From Brachynemurus nebulosus (Eukaryota > Arthropoda > Insecta > Neuroptera > Myrmeleontidae): DNA of 64,000 bases. A model generated the notes under the pieces. It saw only the letters and a list, made by a program, of their open reading frames with translations, did not search any database and had not been told where the DNA came from. The stretch spans positions 161,979,498 through 162,043,497 of the forward strand of contig JAPWDM010000001.1 of the NCBI GenBank assembly GCA_035578155.1, read 5' to 3'. Positions 1 through 8,498 of the stretch are shown here, piece by piece (position 1 is the stretch's first letter; the number at the start of each line of letters is the position of its first letter). A program made the position numbers and the translations under genes.

Positions 1-148
1 CCTTAAATTTTCTATGATTAATTATAATTTTTATATTTTTACCGTACAAAATTGAATATGTTCGCATTTTACACGTCGATTGTAGTGCTGAGCACAGTAA
101 TTTTTATATGAATTTTCTCTCTGTGTATTTACACAATTTTGTTCCGAA
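1..148. repeat. Dispersed repeat, copy 1 (partner at 29379-29524)
   Basis: About 145 bp matching 29379-29524 in direct orientation with only a few differences (for example cgcatttt against cgcctttt, and gctgagc against gctcagc). The shared block ends around the tgtgtat word, after which the two loci diverge. The class of repeat is unknown; the copy starts at or before the window edge. Confidence 0.8.
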
Positions 149-162
149 TGAGTTCTGGTAAC

Positions 163-1108
163 TAGGGATGGCGGTTTTTCAAAAATAACCGGTTTTCGGT
201 TACTTCGGTTTATTTTATGCTCGGTTTAACCTGACGGTTAAAACCGCTTAAAATAACCGGTTTTTGAAATAACCGATTTTCGTTTTTTTTTTTTAGGAAA
301 AACAGCATTTATATCAGACAAAAATTTGTATTCTATAATTATATTTATTTTTAAACGAAAATAATACCGTAAATACAAACAAAAACTAAAAATTAAGCAG
401 TTTAACGAGAAAAATAACTATCAACTAACAAAAATGCGAAAGCGAAGTACATATTGCCTTTAGGCAACAAAGAGCTGTAGGAAACACAAATTTATTCAAA
501 AAAAAGTTAGACAAATTAACAGATAAATTCATATATTATTATATGTAACTACTAAATGTTCGATAGTGATCAACGAAAATTTTATTCATTTTCCTAAATT
601 TCTCATGATTTAGAAATTTTTAAAAATTCTAGTAAATTATTAATTAATAAGCCATTTTGAAATTTTGATAATAATATCTGATAAATTTGGTTGTTGCTTG
701 CATCTTTGTTTTATCTATTTGAATCTTGGTATCGGTCTGTCAGGTTGGACCGAGACAATCGATTTTATTATTGAGTATTGGAGCAAATAAAAATAAATAT
801 TGAAAATAAAACATGATTTCATTATTTTCCGTACCATAATGACCATAATTATAACTATATGTATTAGGATTTTAAAGAGATTAATTAATTAATTTTTTTT
901 TTTTTTTAATAAAAACAAATCACCGACCACAAAATAATGACTTAAATTTTTAAATATTTTAAAATAATTTGTTCGGTTTTTTCTCCGGTTATTGATTAAA
1001 AACAAAAAAACACCGGTAATAACCGAGTCCAAAAATAACCGAAATAAACAGTTACCGAAACAGAAAAACCGGTTTTCGATTATAACCAGTCGGTTTTTCC
1101 CATCCCTA
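163..1108. mobile_element. hAT-type non-autonomous element, TIR TAGGGATGG
   Basis: The left end TAGGGATGGCGGTTTTT is inverted at the right end as AAAAACCGACTGG-type sequence closing in CCATCCCTA. Both subterminal regions are packed with aaccggtt and ataaccg words. Flanks are ctggtaac (155-162) and cttgtagc (1109-1116), an 8-bp duplication matching 6 of 8, as expected of an old hAT insertion. The 946-bp interior is AT-rich with no recognisable transposase. A different superfamily with 8-bp duplications cannot be excluded. Confidence 0.7.
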
Positions 1109-1991
1109 CTTGTAGCACTCCATTTTGAATTACACCGTGAGAAAAAGAGCTATCGGAGGTAAAAAAAAATAAATAAATATAAAATTAGGTAAATATCTAC
1201 AATATAACAAAAAGAACCATTAATCCGCTGTATATAAAATAAAACCAGCATTAGATTGTAAGATGTCTAACCGTCCCTTATGACTAAAAAGGTGCCCATT
1301 ATTGTTCAATTCTCTTATTCTTTTATTGTTTATAAAATACTGCTAGGTCACAATGGGTTAAAAAAATACATATTAAAAACTTAAATTTTCGAAGATAAAA
1401 AATTAGGCATAAGTCACTAATACGGGGTTTAGTAATCAGTTAACTTGTCGTTGAATCTGATATTTATGTGTTTCATGCGGTATAAATTAGTAACTCGTTT
1501 GAGTTCTTTTAGTTACCATTTTCCCGATTAGCATCAGCCTAATATTGTACGTACTATCTTCTAGTTAAGCATATATATGTTCTTAAACGTTCATCATGTC
1601 ATAAGTGAGAAGTGTTAAAATTAACTATAAAATTATTAATAAGATAAGAAATCATTCTAATGTGATAGATACCGTATCTACGTAACAAATACGTAATGTC
1701 CAATTGAAGGTCATATGGTCAATATAGACTCAAAAATAAAAATATTGAATTACCGTCTTCTTTTTTCTGTATATAGGACAGCTTAAGTTGGAAATTAAAA
1801 AAAAATTATATATTGTTCTTTTTCTATTCACTTCCTTTTTAACCATAAATTAGCAATTAAAATCCCTTCCTAAAATTTTTATTTTACGTTAAGTTATGAT
1901 TAAGTTTTTACCGCAAATATGAAACAAAAGTTAAATTTTATGACCAATCTAAAAATATTAAAATCGGCCAAGAGCGAGTCGGGGAGCACAA
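1109..1991. other. AT-rich sequence without recognised feature
   Basis: No ORF, tandem repeat or terminal-repeat structure was recognised in this stretch on either strand. Confidence 0.5.
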
Positions 1992-3198
1992 TTAGGGTTC
2001 CGTACCAATAAGTAGCAAATAGATCAGATTGAACTTTTTTTATCTATATTTAAATCTTATCCAAAACCTCTAAAACTTTTGATAAAGAAGAAATGATTAA
2101 ATTGTCCCTCATTGTAATGAAACATAGTTTGCCGATTACTGTGTTTCGTCTTGATATTAAACTTAGATGATCGGGCGGAGCAATATCTTCGAGAAAATTT
2201 TGAGCTATGTCATCAAAACGGCTGGACCAAAGATGATAAAAAAAAATTTTTAAATTCTTAGAGATAGCTCTCTTGTATGATATCTCAGATGATATATTAA
2301 TTGAAACTTTGAGCGAAATTGGCCCGCACCCCCGCTCCTCGCGTTTAATCTAATTTTTTTTTAATCGTTAACCGGTAATATATGTGCACGTAATCAAAAT
2401 TTAATTTACGCCTTTTAAATTTATACGTTACATAATTTTTGAAAATTAAAATAGGGAATTTTGAAATAAATGATCACCGTATTCTACTGAAAAAATTTTT
2501 ATTTAGCTACGTACGTTTCGAGTTAAAAACTCTTCTTCAGGCCATACTCTTAAAAATATTAAAATTTAAAAACAGAAAAATACATTTTTCGAACAACAAT
2601 AAATTACTCACAATTTTTTAAAAAAGTAGTAAAATGAATCGAATCACAATAAGTTATTAAAATATAAAATTAAATTAAACATTTATAAAACTAAACACTT
2701 AATTTTCTTTTTTTTTAAAGTCAATTTGTTAAAATTAAAATTAAAACAAACAAATTTTAAAGTAACAAAATAAAATGAAATACTTTTTAATAGTATCAAG
2801 TCAAAATGATAAATGAATTAAAACGAAAAATTTTTTACTAAAATTATAGAGACAAACATAGAGCATAGATGTATTTAAAAAAAAAGATGTTTTTTAAAAA
2901 TTTGTGAGTAATTTATTGTTGTTCGAAAAATGTATTTTTCTGTTTTTAAATTTTAATATTTTTAAGAGTTTATGGCGTGAAGAAGAGTTTTTAACTCGAA
3001 ACGTACGTAGCCAAATAAAAAATTTTTTTAGTAGAATACGGTGATCATTTATTTCAAAATTCCCTATTTTAATAATCCGAAATCACCAAAACTCTCCCTA
3101 TATAATTTTCGAAAGAAATCTCTATGACAGATGAATAGACGAACACAAGAGTGATCTTATAAGGCTTCCGTTTTTTCTTTTAAGATACGGAACCCTAA
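1992..3198. mobile_element. Element with TTAGGGTTCCGTA inverted ends
   Basis: TTAGGGTTCCGTA at 1992-2004 is inverted as TACGGAACCCTAA at 3186-3198, and the ends are compatible with a TA duplication (TA then GGGTTCCG). A GGGTTCCGTA-type end is widely seen in arthropod dispersed repeats. The body holds a separate internal inverted repeat (2445-3073). No coding capacity is visible, so the superfamily is not assigned. Confidence 0.55.
2445..3073. repeat. Internal inverted repeat, arms about 180 bp
   Basis: The left arm 2445-2626 is repeated inverted at 2886-3073. Shared landmarks are aatagggaatttt, the gatcaccgtattcta block, cgtacgtttcgagttaaa and gaacaacaataaattactc. The roughly 260-bp loop is A-rich. 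The arms differ by a handful of substitutions and short A/T indels. A degraded relative of the left arm and loop lies at 5670-6075. Confidence 0.85.
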
Positions 3199-3530
3199 AT
3201 ATCCATTAATTTTTTGTAATGGTTTTCAACTTTTTACTGCTCTATTAATTTTCAAATATAATTAAATCAAAGAATAATATATAAATATATTAAAAAGAAA
3301 ATTAATAATTAATTAAAAAAATTTAATATGCATGAAAAGAAATTAGCAGAATATAATAAAAGTCTTAAAAGCCTTTTTATATTAAACATCTTACTTTAAT
3401 TTAGAAAAGTTTTATAGAAGCCAGTAAAAATTTTTAATCACTTATATTGCTTTAACAAATTGAAAATTTTTAATATAGTACAGCTAATGCGAATAAAAAT
3501 TAAAAGTTAAAGATAATGAAGATATTATTG
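3199..3530. other. AT-rich sequence without recognised feature
   Basis: Nothing beyond A/T-rich low-complexity sequence is recognised here. Confidence 0.5.
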
Positions 3531-3532
3531 TA

Positions 3533-3658
3533 CAGTAAAACTTCGATTAACCGTCACTGTTGGGACCGGTATTGCGATGGTTAATTGAATTAGACGGACA
3601 ATAGAAATTTCTTCATCAATTTCACACTCCAAGCGTAAACCGTAAAATTTTGATCGAT
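3533..3658 (+). mobile_element. pogo/Tigger-like element, left end only
   Basis: TA followed by CAGTAAAACTTCGATTAACCG has the form of pogo/Tigger terminal repeats (established consensus form CAGTNNAACCTCGATTANCCG, TA target). The element is cut at 3659 by the palindromic tRNA-headed insertion, and sequence after 4389 may be its continuation. No right terminus was found, so this is a fragment. Confidence 0.5.
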
Positions 3659-3670
3659 ATCAAACATTCA

Positions 3671-4377
3671 TTTTTAATTTCAAATATTATCGAGTGCTTG
3701 TGAGACACTACTACGTATGACAAACTTTTGTTTGCATTTCAACACACGCAGTATTGATATGTTCACTAATCGTTCAGCTAAACTGAAACTTTAAGCACTC
3801 GATTTCTTTGGTATAGTATGACCAAAAACCACATGTAAATTAAAAATCACAAAGCGATTGAAAAAATTATCCGGATCGGCCGGGAATCGAACCCAGGATC
3901 TTCTGGTAACTAGCTTCTGGCTAGTTATCAGAGGTTAGCACGTCTGGCTAGTTACCAGAAGATCCTGGGTTCGATTCCCGGCCGATCTGGATAATTTTTT
4001 CAATCACTTTGTGATTTTTAATTTACATGTGGTTTTTGGTCATACTATACCAAAGAAATCGAGTGCTTAAAGTTTCAATTTAGCTGAACGATTAGTGAAC
4101 ATATCAATACTGCGTGTGTTGAAATGCAAACAAAAGTTTGTCATACGTAGTAGTGTCTCACAAGCACTCGATAATATTTAAAATTAAAATTGTAACTGTT
4201 TCTCGAATCAGAGAGAGTACTAATACATATAGGTGATTGAATGGATGTCCGGCTCGACCGCTTACCGAGCATGGGATCGTTGGTGTAGTGGTTAGCACGT
4301 CTGGCTAGTTACCAGAAGATCCTGGGTTCGATTCCCGGCCGATCCGGATAATTTTTTCAATCACTTTGTGATTTTTA
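3671..4377 (+). mobile_element. tRNA-headed SINE-like element folded into a palindrome
   Basis: The whole 707-bp unit is flanked by a perfect 12-bp duplication, atcaaacattca (3659-3670 and 4378-4389), as in L1-type target-primed insertion. Inside, 3671-3913 is the reverse complement of 3948-4190, with about 5 mismatches over 243 bp and a 34-bp loop. Each arm contains the 3' half of a tRNA-like sequence followed by the tail caatcactttgtgattttt and about 170 bp more. A third unit (4274-4377) has a full tRNA-like head, the same short tail, and ends exactly at the duplication. So the insertion carries three copies of the tRNA 3' half, one inverted. The 5' leader of the intact head (4191-4273) does not match the arms. 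Confidence 0.8.
4274..4346 (+). tRNA. tRNA-like sequence, Thr(AGT)-type cloverleaf, probable SINE head
   Basis: 73 nt fold into a full cloverleaf. The acceptor stem is GGATCGT/CCGATCC with one mismatch at 7-66, the D stem GTGT/GCAC, the anticodon stem TCTGG/CCAGA, the 5-nt variable loop AGATC, and the T stem CTGGG/CCCGG. The anticodon loop is CTAGTTA, giving AGT (Thr), with T instead of the usual purine at position 37. Box A (TGGTGTAGTGG) and box B (GGTTCGATTCC) are good Pol III promoter matches. The acceptor mismatch, T37, no 3' T-run terminator directly after the gene, and the repeated tail shared with two truncated copies nearby make a SINE head more likely than a working tRNA gene. Confidence 0.65.
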
Positions 4378-4389
4378 ATCAAACATTCA

Positions 4390-4831
4390 ATGAGTTTTTG
4401 AAAACCATTAGAGGCGATTTTGTGAATATCCTCCCTAAACATCGAAAATTCCTATTTTTTTTTTTTTTTTTTTAGTTAAAAATTAAGATACATAAATGTT
4501 TAGATAAAAAAATAATTGTTAGTACATAAGGCTTGAAAGAAATTCATGCCAATCTGCGGGCATAATTAATTTACACTTATTAGATCATATTAGATCATAT
4601 TAGATCATTAGTTAGGTCCAAACCAATGCAACAATACGCTGCCAATGAAGGGTGACACATAGCGTCCTCGTACTTGTAACAGATCTTTATACAATCTTTA
4701 AAGAAATTTTATGTTTAAACTGCTTCTTGTCTTAAATTTCGTACCTATTTATCATATTATTAAAGTGATGTTTGAAACCAAAAATACTTTAAGATGTAAA
4801 GTAGAAATTTCCAAGTTTTACATTAAATATA
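4390..4831. other. AT-rich sequence without recognised feature
   Basis: Apart from a T-run near 4450-4473 and a short tandem repeat of ttagatcata at 4580-4606, nothing is recognised. The first part could continue the pogo-like element interrupted at 3659. Confidence 0.4.
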
Positions 4832-5075
4832 TAACGTAAAAGCCCCCATTGTGGAACGGTATCTAATACTGGAACAGTTTTGACATTTACATATTTATTT
4901 CTTTAATTAAGTAAGGAAACATTAAATGCGAGGTGAATTTAAATTGAAAAACAATCATTCTATTAATAATAATTTTTGTTATAAGACGTTTCTTTCAGAA
5001 ATAACTTCAGTAATATGTAAATGTCAAAACTGTTGCAATATTAGATACCGTTCCATAATGGGGGCTTTTGCGTTA
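4832..5075. mobile_element. 244-bp MITE, TA-flanked, TIR ACGTAAAAGCCCCC
   Basis: Long terminal inverted repeats of about 60 bp start TA-ACGTAAAAGCCCCCATT and include gaacggtatctaata and cagttttgacatttacata. The same family, the same 244-bp length and the opposite orientation occur at 16066-16309. A TA target duplication with TIRs but no ORF fits a Tc1/mariner-type MITE. Confidence 0.8.
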
Positions 5076-5149
5076 CCCTGAAATTATATTTCTGTCGTAC
5101 AGACAGAAATTTGTTGTAATTCAAAAGCAAAATTTGTTGTAACTCAAAG

Positions 5150-5470
5150 GCAAAATTTTAAAATAGTAGCAAAATATATTTTATAGACTCGCCCTTAAAT
5201 AATGTCAAAATTTAACCCAAGTGGGACTAATAGCAAGTAAGATATCGACATTTAATGGGATTTCACGGTAGCACCGTGGCTACCAGTACTCCGATTGCTA
5301 TGAAATTCATAGGGGACTATCTGGAAGCCAAATTACACAATTTCTGAAAATTTCATTAAAAACAATTGAACAGTTCGAAAGATCTGGCGCTCTGGCCAGA
5401 CGGGTAGAGAGACGGACCTACAGACAGACACGAAACCAAAATGTTTCAGAAAGCTCTAAAAGTAAAATGT
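5150..5470. repeat. Dispersed repeat with gattgctatgaaattca motif
   Basis: It contains ccgattgctatgaaattca, a caatttctgaaaatttca block and runs of acagacagac/agacggac. This style is typical of the non-coding ends of arthropod dispersed repeats. No termini could be placed, so the boundaries are approximate. Confidence 0.4.
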
Positions 5471-5669
5471 GCGTGAAAATTTTCATTTTAGGGAGAAATA
5501 ATTTTTATTTATATTTCAAAAGTGATGATAATGCTTCGGCTATACTTAAGTAGTCTCGGAATCAAAAAAAGCTAATCGAATGTGTGATACAGGTCAATAT
5601 TTTACAGTCAACGCTTAAATTATTACGTATAAACATACAGAATTTCAACTAAAATTAAATTATAAGGAA

Positions 5670-6075
5670 TATTTTTGGAATAAATGATCACAAAGTTACA
5701 TCAAAAAGTTTTCTTTGTTTTTTATTGGGTACGTACGTTTCAACAAACTAAATGGTAATACAATAAATCAAATACTTACAATTTTTTTCAAAAAACAAAT
5801 CAAAATGAAAAATTATTATAGTTATTAAGATAAAAATTTTTTAAAAATACACAAATTTACAGTCAAAAAATAAAAATTTAAATTAAGACAAAATTTTTAA
5901 AAAAAATTAAAAAAAGTTAAAAAATTATATTGTTGAAAAACTAATAAAATACCTTTTTAAAAGTATTAAGTCAAACATTGAAATGAATTAAAAATCGAAA
6001 AACAAAAAATTGCAAAAATCAAACAACAAATTGAAATAGACAAAATAGGTCCACAGATGTACTTCATGTCTATTA
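5670..6075. repeat. Degraded relative of the 2445-3073 repeat
   Basis: It shares in order aataaatgatcac, the acgtacgtttc word, a caataaatcaaatacttacaa block, agtattaagtcaaa and a final acagatgtact-type word with 2450-2880. Identity is low and there are many indels. No second arm is seen. Confidence 0.5.
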
Positions 6076-6145
6076 TGTTTTATAGAGAATAATAATAATA
6101 CGTTTATGTAAGTGGATATTATTTATAGCATATTTAAATTTATTT

Positions 6146-6703
6146 TTATTTATGTTTTCGAATGTTTTGACATAAAGGTTTATAAAGTGTCAAACTATCA
6201 TTTTCAACTTGATTATTTACATTTCCCGTTGCGAAAATCCAAAGGGTTTCCAGGTTCATTCTTTTTCCATAGTTTCTTTCATATTGTAGCACCTTTGTAT
6301 TACTAAAGTCGAAGACATGGTCCAAATTACATGCGTGTTGTGCCAAGCCTGTGCGTAATTCACCTCTACCCAAATCCCATCTGTGTTATTTTAGGTGATA
6401 CTCGAGAGCCTTAGGTAGATGTCTGACCAATGTACGAAGAGCCACAACTCGAACAAGGGACTGAATAAACTATAGATGGCTTCTCTCTTCAATTGGGGTC
6501 ACTCCTTTTAGGTTTGAGTAAAGGGAATTTTTTATGGAAAAGGGGTACTTAAACACTGGAGAAAACCCTTGAGATTTAAGGAAAGAGGAGACTGTAACGA
6601 TTGATTCTCCCATATAAGGTACTAATATAATCTTCTTGGGCGGTCTATTGTCTGTGTTGTTCATAATACAGTTGTTATTATATGTATGTACGGTGAACGA
6701 GCT
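6146..6703 (-). pseudogene. Penelope-like retroelement, C-terminal GIY-YIG region
   Basis: Reading on the minus strand, a first segment (6664 to 6470) has the VPYMGES and LKGVTPIEERS motifs seen just upstream of the endonuclease in Penelope-like elements. After a frame break comes IVYSVPCSSCGSSYIGQT, matching the paired-Cys VY.I.C..C...YIGQT form of their GIY-YIG domain. After further breaks a segment (6373 to 6146) reads TGLAQHACNLDHVFDF then FSNTKVLQYE, the AEH..H.FDF core. Family knowledge: these elements pair a reverse transcriptase with this endonuclease. Stops and at least three frame changes show it is dead. The upstream part is displaced to 7243-7340 by an insertion. Confidence 0.75.
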
Positions 6704-6833
6704 TTTAGCGAATTTCCAGAAAGAATTCTGGAAAATCAGCTATTACAGTAGGTGTCATGACGCGACTTGAGCCCGGGACTATGGCAGAAATTTGTTTTGA
6801 GGTCCCTAGAAACCGAAAATAATATTCACTAAA

Positions 6834-6909
<76 letters not shown>

Positions 6910-7242
6910 ATATGTATCAGCACGATAACTCTTCAGGAAAAACTGCTAGCTTTACGAAATTTGGTGACCACGTTGGAAATCCAAAAATCTTGGATGAGTT
7001 CTTCAGCCAAACACGTCGGATGCCAGGAACATGGTTTTTGTTCTTGCAAAAAATTAGTTTTTTGCCAAAATTTCCACTTATTCAAAAACTTTTGCGAAAT
7101 TTTTTTACACCATTTAAAAGAGGAGAAAAAATTACATAAAAAAGGTCTTTAAACTTTTTTTCTATGTCAACTAGTTTTCGAGAAAAACGAATTTTTATAA
7201 ACGGAAATTCGCTATGTTATGCAGGATGCTGCGACAGGGGTA
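6704..7242 (+). mobile_element. TA-core element, copy a (539 bp)
   Basis: It starts TTAGCGAATTTCCAG and carries the inverse GGAAATTCGCTA 40 bp before its other end, so the inverted pair is asymmetric. A short GCAG-loop-CTGC hairpin follows, ending GACAGGGGTA. The centre is a (TA)n array of about 65 bp. The unit sits inside the Penelope-like remnant, whose minus-strand reading resumes on the far side, so both borders are well defined within a T-run. Asymmetric subterminal repeats, an end hairpin and an internal microsatellite are the features of non-autonomous Helentron/DINE-type elements (inference). Confidence 0.75.
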
Positions 7243-7340
7243 TTTTGTCATACTATCAATAACAGACTGAGGAAAATTGTTTGTAACTAAGATGTTTTTA
7301 GCTACTCGTATGGCTAAACCTAAACCTTCCTCATATTAAC
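7243..7340 (-). pseudogene. Penelope-like retroelement, displaced upstream fragment
   Basis: On the minus strand an open stretch reads GLAIRVAKNIL then NNFPQSVIDSMTK, resembling the helical 'N.yP..~I' segment between the reverse transcriptase and the endonuclease in this family. It directly precedes the 6146-6703 remnant once the TA-core insertion is removed. There is an in-frame stop just upstream, and nothing further of the reverse transcriptase was recognised. Confidence 0.5.
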
Positions 7341-7749
7341 TAAAATTAAAATATTCATAAAATTATACGTATATTCCGTGACACGTAATACGTACGTATC
7401 GTGTACACATGTAAATATATCGAGAAATTAGTGTACGAAATATCCGAGAGGTGGTTGATAAATACCATAATTAATGATAGAACACGCAACCAACATATTG
7501 AAACTAAAAATATTACAAAAATGTGGCTACCTATGTATGTGACATTTACATTATTAATATTGCTACTGTTATTACTGTGTATGTCGCACAGAGAAAAAGC
7601 ATTGTAATTACATATTTAATTAATCTACTATCTATCTAATAAAATAATGATAATGGAATATTTTTATATTCTACGTTATAACAATTTATCATGTTACTGC
7701 GTTATTATTGATCGATCGTGTTACAACTGAAAATTTTAAGTGATTAAAA
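7341..7749. other. AT-rich sequence without recognised feature
   Basis: A 68-codon open frame at 7401-7607 (+) is no longer than expected by chance here. Nothing else is seen. Confidence 0.5.
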
Positions 7750-8090
7750 CACAGACCAATGAACATATTATATATTATATTATATAGACTAATTATATCA
7801 ATGTATAATTGAGGTAGCCAGACACGACCAGGATACGACCCAATAGTATTTTGCAATAATAAAATCAATGCAATAACCGATGATATCAGTAGTAAAGTTT
7901 ACAAATAATTATGGTCTCACTAAAGTTTACAAATAATTATGGTTAGACTCAAGTGACTGACTGAATTGAATCAGTCAAAAATAATTGAATCAACTCTTTC
8001 CACTCGTGAGTTGAAAGAGTATATGTGTATCACACACTCATTCACTCACTCAGTCACTCACTTACGAGTGAATGACATATATAAGATTCT
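7750..8090 (+). mobile_element. hAT-type element, left end (family of 22430-22864)
   Basis: CACAGACCAATGAACATA opens a block that matches 22432-22600 up to caaataattatgg (about 7941), sharing the tcaatgtataa and tcaatgcaataaccga words. Then follow dense copies of gtgagtgactgact-type repeats (7945-8065). The right end of the same family lies at 14800-15177 in matching orientation. Flank gattaaaa against ggctaaaa there is a 6 of 8 match. This is either a 7.4-kb parent element or a MITE split by insertions. Confidence 0.55.
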
Positions 8091-8427
8091 ATTCAATTTT
8101 CAATCCCTGCTTCAGTTTACTTATAACAATAGCGACAAAGGGTTTTTCAAAAATTCCACAAACATCTGTTTAACAACTGTAATAACATAACGTGGGTATA
8201 TCGTATATAATACTATGATAAACGGTAGGTATATGCGAGTCCTAAACTTGATATTTTTTAGAATTAATATTTTAGATTTTCTTACTATCTTTTATTTTTT
8301 TAAAATGCATACAACGAATTTTAAATAAAATTTAGGCCAAACGCCTAATAAACTAATAAAATTATCTAAATAAAAAAAAAACATACCCAATTTTATGTAC
8401 ACTTATAGATATTAAAATAATTCTAAG

Positions 8428-8498
8428 AAAAATTCGTCAAGTGCGTGTTTTTTGACACGCACTAAGTTAGGCCTTCTCAGAGGACTTGACGAATTTTT
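8428..8498. repeat. Nested double hairpin with GTGCGTGT/ACACGCAC core
   Basis: Outer arms of 15 bp (aaaaattcgtcaagt at 8428-8442 and its complement at 8484-8498) enclose an inner 9-bp stem, agtgcgtgt/acacgcact (8440-8448 and 8455-8463). The core and the following taagtnag words recur at 9925-9975, 30158-30195 and, partly, 62346-62362. Confidence 0.75.

Noticed and set aside
1992..3198. LTR retrotransposon reading of the repeated ends
   Set aside because: The end repeats are inverted, not direct, and no primer-binding site or polypurine tract was seen.
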